A stretch of DNA of 64,000 bases from Marinobacter sp. S0848L (GTDB lineage: Bacteria; Pseudomonadota; Gammaproteobacteria; Pseudomonadales; Oleiphilaceae): the NCBI RefSeq assembly GCF_023016065.1, contig NZ_JALKAQ010000014.1:1-64000 (forward strand). Direction: 5' to 3'. Under the pieces are notes generated by a model. That model ran no database searches. It was not told the origin of the DNA and worked only from the letters and a program-made list of their open reading frames with translations. Every line of letters starts with the position of its first letter. Within the stretch, counting starts at the first letter, position 1. The position numbers were made by a program, and so were the translations under genes. Of the stretch, positions 8,602-17,540 are shown one piece after another.

Positions 8602-10575
8602 TTGCGCATGAATAGTGCCTTGTTAAAGGAAAAAGGATTCGTAATAGCAGCACTGGTTACAGGGTTGGCTTGCGTACTCGTGTTTACATTGTTGGTTTAC
8701 GGCGCGCTTCAATATCAGGCCACGCTGCAAACTGACGAATTAAAGGTGGCGGAGCAAGCTAAAACCAGAATGACAGTGGGTTTGCTTGAGCAGGTTTTCG
8801 AGTACACCGTGAATGACCTTCTCTCCATCGCGAGTATGCCCGCGGCGGTTCGTTTTAACCGTGGGCGCACCGAAGAGTGGAAAGAGGCACTTCAATCGGT
8901 TTTCCGAGTTCAGCTCGAAAAGAAGAGCAACTACAGCCAGTTGCGTTTCCTCGACCATGACGGCATGGAGGTTGTCCGGGCTGAAAAGACCCATCAACGC
9001 GTTTTGATTAGACAAGATACCGCCATGCAGTTTAAAGGTGAACGGTACTATGCCATCGAAACGGCCACCCTTTCAGTGGGGGATGTTTACGTCTCGCCGT
9101 TGGATCTGAATGTCGAAGCAGGGCAGGTCGAGGTACCGTTTAAACCCATGATTCGTTTCGGAACACGGGTTGTCGATGAGGCAACCGGCAATCAAGGGAT
9201 GGTTGTTCTGAACATGGAAGGTGAGGCGTTGTTGAACACCTTTGATACAGGAATGGCGGGCTCTTATCCCGCATTTCTCTTGAATAAAGAGGGGCATGTC
9301 ATTGCCGGGCCGGACGAGAATGACGAGTGGGGTTTTATGTTTGGTCTTCCATCGATATTCGCCCTTAATTACCCCGATGCTCTTGAACGAATTCTGTCAG
9401 ATGAGCATGGCTGGATCGAAACAGACAAAGGGCTCTTTGTTTACGAAACGGTCCATCCGTTGAAACCATTAAATGGTGGCGTCTCTGCCGAGCAATACAC
9501 CTGGAAGGCCGTTTCGTTCATACCAAGTTCCGCACTGCCATCTGCTACCCTTTTGAACCATTCATGGGTGATAAGCTTCTACATTATTGGCGTGTTCCTT
9601 ACTCTAATTATTTCCTTTTATACCCAATTCCTGATCCACAAACGACGAGAGCTTCGGCTTGAAAACGAACGGCAGTCGAAGCGCTTCTGGAAAATCTCCA
9701 GTGTTTTGGGTGACGGTCTAATCGTGATGAATAAAAATGGCGTGTTGACGTACATGAACCCGGAAGCTGAGCGCATTTTAGGGTGGGATGCGCACGATCT
9801 TGTTGATAAGCAAGGTCATGAAGTCTTTCACGTTCACGAACAAGATGATCCGAATTGTTCCGTCATGGAGGTTATGAAAACGCGCCAGCTTTATCGAAGT
9901 AAAGACGAACAGTTTCGGCGAAAAGACAACTCTACGATACCTGTGATCCTGAATGCCGCCCCCCTTACCAGCGATACCGGTGATGAAGGTGTGGTGATCT
10001 CGTTTCAGGATTTTTCAGAGATCAAAGAGTACCAGGAAGCCATTCACAGCCTGGCTTTCCAGGACAGCCTGACAGGACTCCCAAATCGTCGTGTTTTGGA
10101 GGACCGTATGCAACTGGCTGTTGCGCTATCAGGGCGCCATGCGCGACATCTCGGGCTGATGTTTTTGGATCTTGACCATTTTAAACAAGTTAACGATACC
10201 TACGGTCATGATGCCGGCGACATATTGCTCAAAGAAATCGCCGAACGCTTGGAACGCAATGTTCGTGAAACAGATACCGTAGTTCGAATGGGGGGTGACG
10301 AATTTATCGTCTTACTGCCAGATGTGTCGTCTACGGAAAACGCAACGGTGGTGGCAGAGAAAATTCTTGCGGCCGTGTCTCAGCCCGTGGTGTTGCCATT
10401 GGGTGTTGCACGTGTGGGCGTTAGCATTGGTATTACCATAGCACGGGGTGCTGGCTTAACATTTGAAGGGCTGATGCAGAGTGCGGATAAAGCCATGTAC
10501 GAAGCCAAACGCAAGGGTAAAAACCAGATTTATGTGCACGAACACCCATTGCCTGACAGTGACAGCCAACGTTAA
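8602..10575 (+). CDS. Membrane diguanylate cyclase with periplasmic sensor and PAS domain
   Basis: 657 aa. TM1 is at about residues 12-35, followed by a large periplasmic Cache-like sensor region and TM2 at about 320-342. A PAS domain spans about 365-480 and a GGDEF domain lies at the C-terminus. The active-site motif is an intact GGDEF at residues 564-568. An inhibitory I-site RETD (RxxD) sits five residues before it, so product feedback is expected. It makes cyclic di-GMP from GTP. Start uncertain: TTG at 8602 has an AGG eight bases upstream, while an in-frame ATG follows at 8608. No EAL domain. Confidence 0.93.
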   Translation: MRMNSALLKEKGFVIAALVTGLACVLVFTLLVYGALQYQATLQTDELKVAEQAKTRMTVGLLEQVFEYTVNDLLSIASMPAAVRFNRGRTEEWKEALQSVFRVQLEKKSNYSQLRFLDHDGMEVVRAEKTHQRVLIRQDTAMQFKGERYYAIETATLSVGDVYVSPLDLNVEAGQVEVPFKPMIRFGTRVVDEATGNQGMVVLNMEGEALLNTFDTGMAGSYPAFLLNKEGHVIAGPDENDEWGFMFGLPSIFALNYPDALERILSDEHGWIETDKGLFVYETVHPLKPLNGGVSAEQYTWKAVSFIPSSALPSATLLNHSWVISFYIIGVFLTLIISFYTQFLIHKRRELRLENERQSKRFWKISSVLGDGLIVMNKNGVLTYMNPEAERILGWDAHDLVDKQGHEVFHVHEQDDPNCSVMEVMKTRQLYRSKDEQFRRKDNSTIPVILNAAPLTSDTGDEGVVISFQDFSEIKEYQEAIHSLAFQDSLTGLPNRRVLEDRMQLAVALSGRHARHLGLMFLDLDHFKQVNDTYGHDAGDILLKEIAERLERNVRETDTVVRMGGDEFIVLLPDVSSTENATVVAEKILAAVSQPVVLPLGVARVGVSIGITIARGAGLTFEGLMQSADKAMYEAKRKGKNQIYVHEHPLPDSDSQR

Positions 10576-10602
10576 ACATCATCTTCGATTCGGGAATCAT
10601 TC

Positions 10603-11442
10603 ATGAGTGTTGTGCCCTTCGAACACCTGGCGTGCCCGTTAGACAGCATGCCCCTTTGTCGAGAGGAAAAGAGCTGGCGGTGTAAAAATGGACACTCGTT
10701 CGATGTCGCTCGACAAGGCTATGTCCATTTGCTTCCCGTACAGAAAAAGCGTTCCAAAGATCCGGGTGACAGTAAGGCGATGGTTGCCGCGCGCCAGCGA
10801 TTCCTTGAGGCTGGTTTCTACCAGCCGATTGCTGATGCGGTCACAAAGGCGGCCTTGGCGGACACCGCTAACCAGACAACCATGAGTTGCCTGGATGCGG
10901 GTTGCGGTGAGGGCTATTACCTCCGCCAGCTTGGGCAGAGCAGTGACGATATCGAATGGTCCGAGCTGGGCCTCGATATTTCTAAATGGGCTGTGTTATC
11001 GGGCGCTAAGCAAGATCGGCGCGCTAACTGGGTGGTGGGCAGTAATGCAAACTTGCCGGTCGGGACCGATACCTTAGACAGAGTGCTGTGCTTGTTCGGT
11101 TTTCCGGTCTATTCAGAGTTTGCCCGGGTACTTCGTTCGGGTGGGCTGCTGATTCAGGTCGATGCCGGGCAGGATCATTTACGCGAGCTCAGAGAGATTA
11201 TCTATCCGGAGGTACGAGCCGAATCCAAGAAGGTTGCCAGCGCACCCCAAGGTTTTCGCCGCACAGCGAGTGAAGATGTTCGATTCCCGTTACATCTTGC
11301 GGGCGCCGAGGCGATTGCAGACTTACTCGCGATGACGCCCCACCTCTACCGGGCGAGTCAAGAGGGTAGGGCAAGGGCGGCTGCGTTGGAATCTTTGTCG
11401 TTGACTGTGGATGTTTGTTTGCACACTTTCGAGCGGCTTTGA
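10603..11442 (+). CDS. rlmA: 23S rRNA (guanine-N1-)-methyltransferase RlmA
   Basis: 279 aa. The N-terminus carries the RlmA zinc-site region (C11, C27, H31; the usual second Cys position reads Asp in CPLD). The family signature for rRNA binding follows (GYVHLLPVQ and the KDPGDSKAMVAARQRFL region). A Rossmann methyltransferase fold has SAM motif LDAGCGEGYY near residue 97. It methylates G745 of 23S rRNA in E. coli. It lies 27 bases after the cyclase gene and converges on rsuA. Confidence 0.93.
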   Translation: MSVVPFEHLACPLDSMPLCREEKSWRCKNGHSFDVARQGYVHLLPVQKKRSKDPGDSKAMVAARQRFLEAGFYQPIADAVTKAALADTANQTTMSCLDAGCGEGYYLRQLGQSSDDIEWSELGLDISKWAVLSGAKQDRRANWVVGSNANLPVGTDTLDRVLCLFGFPVYSEFARVLRSGGLLIQVDAGQDHLRELREIIYPEVRAESKKVASAPQGFRRTASEDVRFPLHLAGAEAIADLLAMTPHLYRASQEGRARAAALESLSLTVDVCLHTFERL

Positions 11443-11467
11443 ACGTTCACTGGGGCAATGGCAGGCT

Positions 11468-12160
11468 TCAGACAGAGGCAATTTCGGCGGCGGTGAGTGT
11501 TCGGTATTGACCGGGAGATAATTCCTCGTTGAGTCGTATCTCGCCCATGCGTTCTCGATGCAGTGAAGTAACTCTGTTACCAACGGCGTGAAACATGCGT
11601 TTTACTTGATGGTAGCGACCTTCGTAAATCGTTACTCGAGCTTCTCGCTCTTGAAGCACTTCAATCTGAGCAGGCGACGTGGTCAGCTGTTCGTATTCGA
11701 ACCAGATGCCTTCGGAAAATCGACGGTGAGTCTCTTCGGCGATTGGCTGCTCGGTGGTCACCAGATAAACCTTCGGGATTTTGATTTCGGGCTCCGTCAG
11801 GCGGCGCGACCAGTTGCCGTCGTTCGTCAGTATCAATAGCCCGGTGCTGGCACGATCAAGGCGACCACCAATATGAAGGTCATGCTTAAGGTCGGGCGGA
11901 AACAATTCGAGTACGGTCGGATGGGTATCGTCAAAGGTGGCGCTCAAATAGCCTACAGGTTTGTTGAGCATGAGATACAACGAAGGCCGGGCCTGTTGAA
12001 TCACATCTCCGTCTGCGGTGACGCCACAAAACTCGCTAACGTCATGCTGCGGGTTCCTGCACACCTTGCCATTCACCGAAACACGACCGGTAGCAATCAA
12101 GGCGTTAGCGCGTTTGCGGCTAACGCCGTTTTGATTACTCACTATGCGGGATAACTTCAT
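11468..12160 (-). CDS. rsuA: 16S rRNA pseudouridine(516) synthase RsuA
   Basis: 230 aa, almost the length of E. coli RsuA (231). An N-terminal S4 RNA-binding domain (about residues 1-50) precedes the catalytic domain with motif GRLDRASTGLLILTNDG, whose Asp is the nucleophile. RsuA makes pseudouridine 516 in 16S rRNA. RluB/RluE/RluF relatives share the fold, but length and the compact N-terminus fit RsuA best. Converges on rlmA with 25 bases between stops. Confidence 0.88.
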   Translation of the reverse strand: MKLSRIVSNQNGVSRKRANALIATGRVSVNGKVCRNPQHDVSEFCGVTADGDVIQQARPSLYLMLNKPVGYLSATFDDTHPTVLELFPPDLKHDLHIGGRLDRASTGLLILTNDGNWSRRLTEPEIKIPKVYLVTTEQPIAEETHRRFSEGIWFEYEQLTTSPAQIEVLQEREARVTIYEGRYHQVKRMFHAVGNRVTSLHRERMGEIRLNEELSPGQYRTLTAAEIASV

Positions 12161-12173
12161 AAGAAGTAAGCGA

Positions 12174-12884
12174 TTAAGCGCCAGTACCCTTAGCTTTTAA
12201 GCGATAAAACTCTTCGATGACCTGTTCCATAGCATCCGGGCAGTATTCCCGAAGGCCACCAAGCATAATGTGTTTGGAAACCTCGCCAACGGGCTGGCCT
12301 TCTGACAACAGTCTGTAATCCAGCGTGACGTTGCCTCGTTTCCCGGCGGCCTCCAGCTTTGTGCCGCTTAGCTCCAGATCCGGGTTAGAGGCATCAAGCT
12401 GCTCAAGTGTCAGGCTCATACTCTGATACATCACCATAGGGCGGTCAGGGTTGAACATTACGCCGTGAGATTCCATCAGCGGCTTGAGCGTGTGAGGGAA
12501 GTTTTTGCCGGAGGTCGAGACGTAGCATCGAATGAATTCTTCGATGGTTTTCTCGTCACGGGTGTGTTCGCCGCTGCGGCTCACTTCAATATAGATTTTA
12601 CCCGCATCGTCGCACGCATCTATCGTGCCGTCTTCCCGTTCCCGAAACTCGAGCGGCACTTCTGCGCCAAGCAGGTTCTGGAATTTGAACGTCATGGAGC
12701 TGGACAGCCCGAAACGTGATAACACAATCGCAAACAACAGGTCACCCGGTACGCAAAAGCGGCGCGCATCCACGTCGTGGATTGGGTTAAAGTCTTCGGC
12801 TATTTCCTTGGCAAAGAGGCTCGCCTGACGCGCTGTGATAATAATGCGTTCATTCTCGATAGAGTAAAAGCGGTCTAAAAACAT
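12174..12884 (-). CDS. DUF3581 family protein
   Basis: 236 aa, recognised from its MFLDRFYS N-terminus and the FNPIHDVDARRFCVPGDLLF segment. The DFNPIH/PGDLLFA pattern resembles hotdog-fold MaoC-like proteins, so a thioester-related ligand is conceivable, but no activity is established. No signal peptide or membrane segment, so cytoplasmic. It lies in a minus-strand run with a RIO kinase (9 bases upstream) and rsuA (13 bases downstream), probably one transcript. Confidence 0.8.
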   Translation of the reverse strand: MFLDRFYSIENERIIITARQASLFAKEIAEDFNPIHDVDARRFCVPGDLLFAIVLSRFGLSSSMTFKFQNLLGAEVPLEFREREDGTIDACDDAGKIYIEVSRSGEHTRDEKTIEEFIRCYVSTSGKNFPHTLKPLMESHGVMFNPDRPMVMYQSMSLTLEQLDASNPDLELSGTKLEAAGKRGNVTLDYRLLSEGQPVGEVSKHIMLGGLREYCPDAMEQVIEEFYRLKAKGTGA

Positions 12885-12893
12885 AATGTTCCT

Positions 12894-13754
12894 TTAATCA
12901 GTACCGGCTTCCGCCGCTTGCAGGCGTTCCTGGCGATCCCGTTCTTCTTCCTTGGCGGATTCGATGATTTCAATCAGCTCATCCACATCCGCACTTTGGG
13001 TGTTGTGCTCAAAGCATCCCGTAAGTTCGGTATCCGGGTAGAGATCACCTGCCTCATAAAGCGCCCAGATTTCTTTACCATAGTCTGTGTTCAATAATTC
13101 GGGAGCAAAGCGTCCGAAATACCGTCGCATGTTGTCGATGTCGCGTTCCAGCATTTGTTCGGCATTATTGTTTCCTGAGGCGTTCACTGCCTGCGGCAGA
13201 TCGATAATGACCGGGCCTTTTGCGTCTACAAGAACGTTAAACTCTGACAGATCACCGTGGATCAAACCGGCACACAACATACGAACGACATCCGAAATAA
13301 CCAAGCTATGGTAAACCTTAGCTTGCTCTGGTGTTAGTACCACATCGTCTAATCGTGGAGCGGCTTTGCCGTCTTCATCAGAGATCATTTCCATCAGAAG
13401 TACACCGTCAACGAATCCGAAAGGCTCCGGTACACGCACCCCGGCTTGGGCAAGACGGTAAAGGGCATCAACTTCGGCGTTCAACCACGCATCTTCCTGT
13501 TCTTTTTGGCCGTAACGGGTTTTCTTACTCATCGCTCGGGCGCGACGGCTGTTTCGTACTTTGCGCCCCTCCTGATATTGAACGGCTTGTTTGAAACTGC
13601 GTTTTTTGGCCTCTTTGTATACTTTCGCGCACCGCACGCTATCACCACAACGTACCACGAACACTTGAGCTTCTTTCCCGCTCATTAACTGATACAGCAC
13701 TTCGTCCACCATGCCGTCATCGACAAGGGGCTGTAATCGCTTGGGTATTTTCAT
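12894..13754 (-). CDS. RIO1-family serine/threonine kinase
   Basis: 286 aa. An atypical protein kinase or ATPase of the RIO family. The ATP-binding lysine is K44 in CAKVYKEAKKRSF. The catalytic loop HGDLSEFN has D168 and N173, and the metal-binding Asp is D185 in IDLPQAV. All key residues are intact. A basic stretch rich in Arg and Lys (residues 48-82) and an acidic C-terminal tail flank the core. Bacterial RIO proteins have no firmly assigned substrate; eukaryotic ones act in ribosome maturation. Its neighbour rsuA is an rRNA enzyme, in line with a ribosome-related role (inference). Confidence 0.88.
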   Translation of the reverse strand: MKIPKRLQPLVDDGMVDEVLYQLMSGKEAQVFVVRCGDSVRCAKVYKEAKKRSFKQAVQYQEGRKVRNSRRARAMSKKTRYGQKEQEDAWLNAEVDALYRLAQAGVRVPEPFGFVDGVLLMEMISDEDGKAAPRLDDVVLTPEQAKVYHSLVISDVVRMLCAGLIHGDLSEFNVLVDAKGPVIIDLPQAVNASGNNNAEQMLERDIDNMRRYFGRFAPELLNTDYGKEIWALYEAGDLYPDTELTGCFEHNTQSADVDELIEIIESAKEEERDRQERLQAAEAGTD

Positions 13755-13880
13755 GCGTTTATGCTATCCGATGGTTTCTGTTGTGATTACGCTTGTCGGA
13801 TTGTGTCCGTTATAAAGCAGTTTAACAATTGAGGAGAGATGTGCAGCGGCAGGGGAGAAGAAATTGCAGCCAAATACGCA

Positions 13881-13906
13881 AAAAGGCAGCCGAAGCTGCC
13901 TTTTTT
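13881..13906 (-). terminator. Terminator of the cold-shock gene
   Basis: Read on the minus strand, GGCAGC-TTCG-GCTGCC (13900-13885) forms a six-pair stem closed by a stable UUCG tetraloop, followed by a run of U. It lies 22 bases after the csp stop codon. A T run on the plus side means it could also act in the other direction. Confidence 0.88.
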
Positions 13907-13927
13907 AAAACGCTAGTGGGCTGTAAA

Positions 13928-14134
13928 TTACAGGCCTACTACGTTTTCCGCCTGAGGACCTTTCTGGCCCTGAGTTACGGTGAACTCAACCTGCTGGCCT
14001 TCTGCCAGAGTCTTGAATCCGCCGCCTTGGATGGCGCTGTAGTGAACGAAAACGTCAGGGCCGCCTTCGCGAGTAATAAAGCCAAAACCTTTGGATTCGT
14101 TGAAAAACTTAACAGTACCGGTAACAGTAGACAT
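13928..14134 (-). CDS. CspA-family cold-shock protein
   Basis: 68 aa from the ATG at 14134, preceded by AGGA with eight-base spacing. An in-frame upstream ATG at 14158 lacks a family counterpart. A single OB-fold cold-shock domain carries RNP1 (KGFGFI) and RNP2 (VFVHYSAI), which bind single-stranded nucleic acid and melt RNA structure. The 5' flank of more than 150 bases without a gene fits the long leader typical of csp messages. Confidence 0.95.
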   Translation of the reverse strand: MSTVTGTVKFFNESKGFGFITREGGPDVFVHYSAIQGGGFKTLAEGQQVEFTVTQGQKGPQAENVVGL

Positions 14135-14391
14135 ATCTATAATCCTGAACTCAATCATTTTAATGGCTGTCTAATCGCCTTTGTGGCGTTCGATCAGCGG
14201 GGTGTGCGGAAACAAAAAACTCGCGTGATCAAAAACAGGACGATGCACTACTGATGACAACAGGATACGTCTTATTGATGAATGCTTTGCTAAATCTTTC
14301 CAACGACCGTCACTGTACTCTTACTGAATGAGTTTGCAAAGTGTTTTTTGCTAGGCAATAACCCATAGCGGTGCGGATCATCACGGGCACG

Positions 14392-15951
14392 TTATTTGGG
14401 GTACCCGGTGATCTTGCGGATTTTGCGATATAACGGCTGTAAGCGGTCGTACATTTCCAAATAGACCTCCGAGTACAGCTTCTCGTACAGCTTAGACGCT
14501 TCGGGGGACGGAGCGAAAACCTCACCCACTCGCGTCATGTCGTTTACGGCGGTTTTGAAATCCGGGTGCAGGCCCAAACCTACCGAGGCATCAATCGCTG
14601 CCCCTAAGCCGGATGTTTCGTACGTGTGTGGCCGCTCGGCGGGAAGTCCGAAGATGTCTGCCGTTAGCTGCATAGCCGCATCACTTTGAGACCCCCCCCC
14701 CGCAACCCGCAGTCGTTTAATGGTTTTCCCGTTGCGCTTCTCCAACCGTTCTTTGCCTTCCCTCAGCGCGTAGGCCAAGCCTTCAAGGATGGCTCGGTAA
14801 ATATGGGCGCGCGTATGCACATCGCCAAAACCAATGATGGAGCCTTTTGCTTCAGGCCCGGGCTGGCGCACGCCAGGGCTCCAGTAAGGTTGCAGCATCA
14901 ACCCCATGGAACCGGGCGGGACTGAATTGACCAGTTCGTCAAACAGGGCTTCGGCCTCGATGCCTTTTTGCTCGGCGATGCGTTGTTCACGCAAACCAAA
15001 TTCCTGCTTGAACCAACTCACCATCCAAAAGCCTCGGTAAATCATGACTTCGGAAGAGTAATGGCCCGGTAGGGCTGACGGGTAGGGTGGCATTAAACGG
15101 GTAGGTTCAACGTATTTTCGGTTGGTGGTGTTGATCGTCGCGGTGGTGCCATAGCTCATGCAGGCCGTGTCTGGCGACAAACCACCCGACCCGAGAATTT
15201 CGCAGGCTTTGTCAGAAGCAGCAGCGATGACGGGCAATCCAACCGGCAAACCCATGTGTTGTGCAGCTTCCGGTAACAGTTCGCCTAGCTTTTCGCCGGG
15301 TTCGACCAAGTCCGGCAGCATGCTCCGTTTAATCGGTGTGATTTGCCATTTGAAATCGTGCCGGCCCGCCCAGCGGTGTCTTTTGTAATCAAACGGCAAA
15401 TAGCCGACCTGACTGCCGGTGGAATCTCGGTACTCACCCGTGAGTCGATAATTCAAATACCCTGAAAGCAGCAGGTATTTGTGGGTTTGTTCCCAAACGT
15501 CGGGTTGGTTTTGAATGATCCAGTTGGCTTGTGTTTTCTCCCGAAACCGTTTGATGGGCTCTTCGGCTCCGATCAGCTTGAACACGGCACCCCAAAGACC
15601 TTTCACAGGGCCGTCTACGTTGGCGTGGCGTTGGTCCAGCCAGATAATAGCCGGGCGGAGCGGCTTACCTTGTTTATCCAAATTGATAACGGTGCCGCGT
15701 TGGGTCGTGACGGTAACGCCCAGAACCTGCTCGGGCTTTGCGTCGGTGGTACGCCAAAGGGCCTGACATGCTAAACCCAAGTTCTGCCAAAAGTATTCGG
15801 GATGCTGCTCCGCCCAGCCGGGCTGTTCGGAGAAATAGGGCTCTATCTCTTGCTTGCCTTTGCCGACCAGATTGCCGTGTTTATCGAACAGCAGTGCCCG
15901 AACGCTTTGAGTGCCGTTGTCGATGGCGAGTATCAGTGAATCGTCAGCCAT
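14392..15951 (-). CDS. FGGY-family carbohydrate kinase
   Basis: 519 aa. The start is the ATG at 15951, with GGAGG eight bases upstream and one base after the glpD stop. It has the two-domain actin-like fold of the family: LAIDNGTQSVRALLFD phosphate loop at the N-terminus, catalytic Asp in AASDKACEILGSG, and ATP-binding RVAGGGSQSDAA loop. It phosphorylates a polyol or ketose. Specificity is not readable, but operon partners (alkyl-DHAP synthase-like protein and GlpD) suggest glycerol, dihydroxyacetone or a relative (inference). The GGG of the ATP loop is encoded by ten consecutive G residues (14692-14701), a potential slippage site. Confidence 0.9.
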   Translation of the reverse strand: MADDSLILAIDNGTQSVRALLFDKHGNLVGKGKQEIEPYFSEQPGWAEQHPEYFWQNLGLACQALWRTTDAKPEQVLGVTVTTQRGTVINLDKQGKPLRPAIIWLDQRHANVDGPVKGLWGAVFKLIGAEEPIKRFREKTQANWIIQNQPDVWEQTHKYLLLSGYLNYRLTGEYRDSTGSQVGYLPFDYKRHRWAGRHDFKWQITPIKRSMLPDLVEPGEKLGELLPEAAQHMGLPVGLPVIAAASDKACEILGSGGLSPDTACMSYGTTATINTTNRKYVEPTRLMPPYPSALPGHYSSEVMIYRGFWMVSWFKQEFGLREQRIAEQKGIEAEALFDELVNSVPPGSMGLMLQPYWSPGVRQPGPEAKGSIIGFGDVHTRAHIYRAILEGLAYALREGKERLEKRNGKTIKRLRVAGGGSQSDAAMQLTADIFGLPAERPHTYETSGLGAAIDASVGLGLHPDFKTAVNDMTRVGEVFAPSPEASKLYEKLYSEVYLEMYDRLQPLYRKIRKITGYPK

Positions 15952-15952
15952 C

Positions 15953-17533
15953 TCATGCACCTCCAATAGCGGGTAAGCTGTATGACTGACGATACAGCGT
16001 CAGGTAGCGTGCAACTTCGGCTTGCCATTGGGCCTCGCTCCAGCCAAGGAGGGAGAGACACAGGTCGCGAAGCTCGGGCAAAAGCGCTTCAGCGCCATTC
16101 GGCAACACCAAACCCAGCCGGGTTCGGCGAAGCAATAAGTCGTCCAGATGGATAACTTGCTCCTGACTGCAGGCCCATTCTAATTCGGCCCACAAGGTGG
16201 TTGTGCCGGCCACATAGTCGTGCGATTTCCCCGCCAGCAGGGTAGACAGATGTCTCCCGTAATAGCCCTTAAGCCGTTTAAGCATCAGCTTGTTGGACAG
16301 GGTGATCGAGGGGGTTTCAGCTGAGGCAGAAAACACTAAGGCGCGCTCGTCTCTTAAGACGGAATCATCGCCGTCAAAAACCGCCACCAAAGATTCGCGG
16401 GCAATTTGCCGGAAGGTTGTGAGCTTTCCACCCGCAACGCTGACCAAGCCTTTGTCGCTTCGAAGGGCATGCTCGCGGTTTTCTTTGGAAGGGGATTTGC
16501 CTTCGCCACTGGTGACGACGGGGCGTACACCCGCCCAGCTTGATAGAACGTCTTGAGCTTTAACCGACGAGGCTGGGAAGAGCTTGGAGGATACCTCTAA
16601 CAGATAACTCACTTCCTCTGGGGTGATGCTGGGCTCGAGATTCAGATCGGCTCTGTGGTCGAGATCGGTGGTGCCCAAAACGGTGGTGCCACGCCAAGGG
16701 AAGGCAAAAACCGGGCGCCCGTCTTCCGGGTGAAGAAGTGATACGGCGCAGGTTACCGGAAGCCGTTGCCAGGGCAGCACCAGATGACTGCCTCGCAATG
16801 GCCGTATATGCAGCGGCGCGTCATGGGGGCCCTGCTTCTGAAGCCTGTCGGCCCACGCGCCCGTTGCATTGATCACACGTTTGGTGCGGATATGAATGGC
16901 ATTTTCGCCTTCTGGCGTTACCTCGATGCCGCTGACATCGCCATTTCCATCGCGCGTAATCGCTGACGCCGCTACATAATTCAGGCATGTCGCGCCATCG
17001 GCTTGCGCCTCGGAGATCAAGCGTTGCACCAAACGCGCGTCGTCGGTTAGGGCATCGGTAAAGCGGCTGGTCGCAATGAGGTTGCTCTGGGTGAGCCCTG
17101 GTACCCATTGGAGGGTTTCGCCGGGAGTAAATTTTTCTCGTGTTTGAACACCCGCAAGCTTGTCATACACAGCCAGCAGAACCTGAAAAATGCGTGGCCC
17201 CGGAAATTTGCCTTTGAAATGAGGCATCAGGAATGGCAGGGGCTCAACCAGCCCGGGCGCTTCTTCCATCATGCGCTGGCGTTCGCGCACTGCTTGACGG
17301 GTTAGCCCGATGTGGCCGCTGCCAAGGTAGCGAAGGCCGCCATGTACCATTTTTGAGGATCGACTAGAGGTCCCCCAGGCAAAGTCTTTCTGCTCTACCA
17401 AAAGCGTACGTAAGCCGCTGCCTGCAGCCTCCCGGGCAGCACCTGCTCCGGTAATACCGCCGCCGACGATGACCACATCAAATCGAGCGTTGCTACTCAG
17501 TTCTGTCAGAACTTCCTGCCGCGTCTTAGCCAT
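15953..17533 (-). CDS. glpD: Glycerol-3-phosphate dehydrogenase (FAD-dependent, GlpD-like)
   Basis: 526 aa. N-terminal FAD Rossmann motif VVIVGGGITGAGAAREA (about residues 20-36), GlpD signature SSKMVHGGLRYL near residue 60, and the C-terminal helical domain of the family. It oxidises sn-glycerol 3-phosphate to DHAP and passes electrons to quinone at the inner membrane. It lies 7 bases after the AGPS-like gene and 1 base before the kinase gene, so the three are surely cotranscribed. It may be a specialised paralogue supplying DHAP to the upstream enzyme rather than the main catabolic GlpD. Confidence 0.92.
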   Translation of the reverse strand: MAKTRQEVLTELSSNARFDVVIVGGGITGAGAAREAAGSGLRTLLVEQKDFAWGTSSRSSKMVHGGLRYLGSGHIGLTRQAVRERQRMMEEAPGLVEPLPFLMPHFKGKFPGPRIFQVLLAVYDKLAGVQTREKFTPGETLQWVPGLTQSNLIATSRFTDALTDDARLVQRLISEAQADGATCLNYVAASAITRDGNGDVSGIEVTPEGENAIHIRTKRVINATGAWADRLQKQGPHDAPLHIRPLRGSHLVLPWQRLPVTCAVSLLHPEDGRPVFAFPWRGTTVLGTTDLDHRADLNLEPSITPEEVSYLLEVSSKLFPASSVKAQDVLSSWAGVRPVVTSGEGKSPSKENREHALRSDKGLVSVAGGKLTTFRQIARESLVAVFDGDDSVLRDERALVFSASAETPSITLSNKLMLKRLKGYYGRHLSTLLAGKSHDYVAGTTTLWAELEWACSQEQVIHLDDLLLRRTRLGLVLPNGAEALLPELRDLCLSLLGWSEAQWQAEVARYLTLYRQSYSLPAIGGA

Positions 17534-17540
17534 CTTCCCA

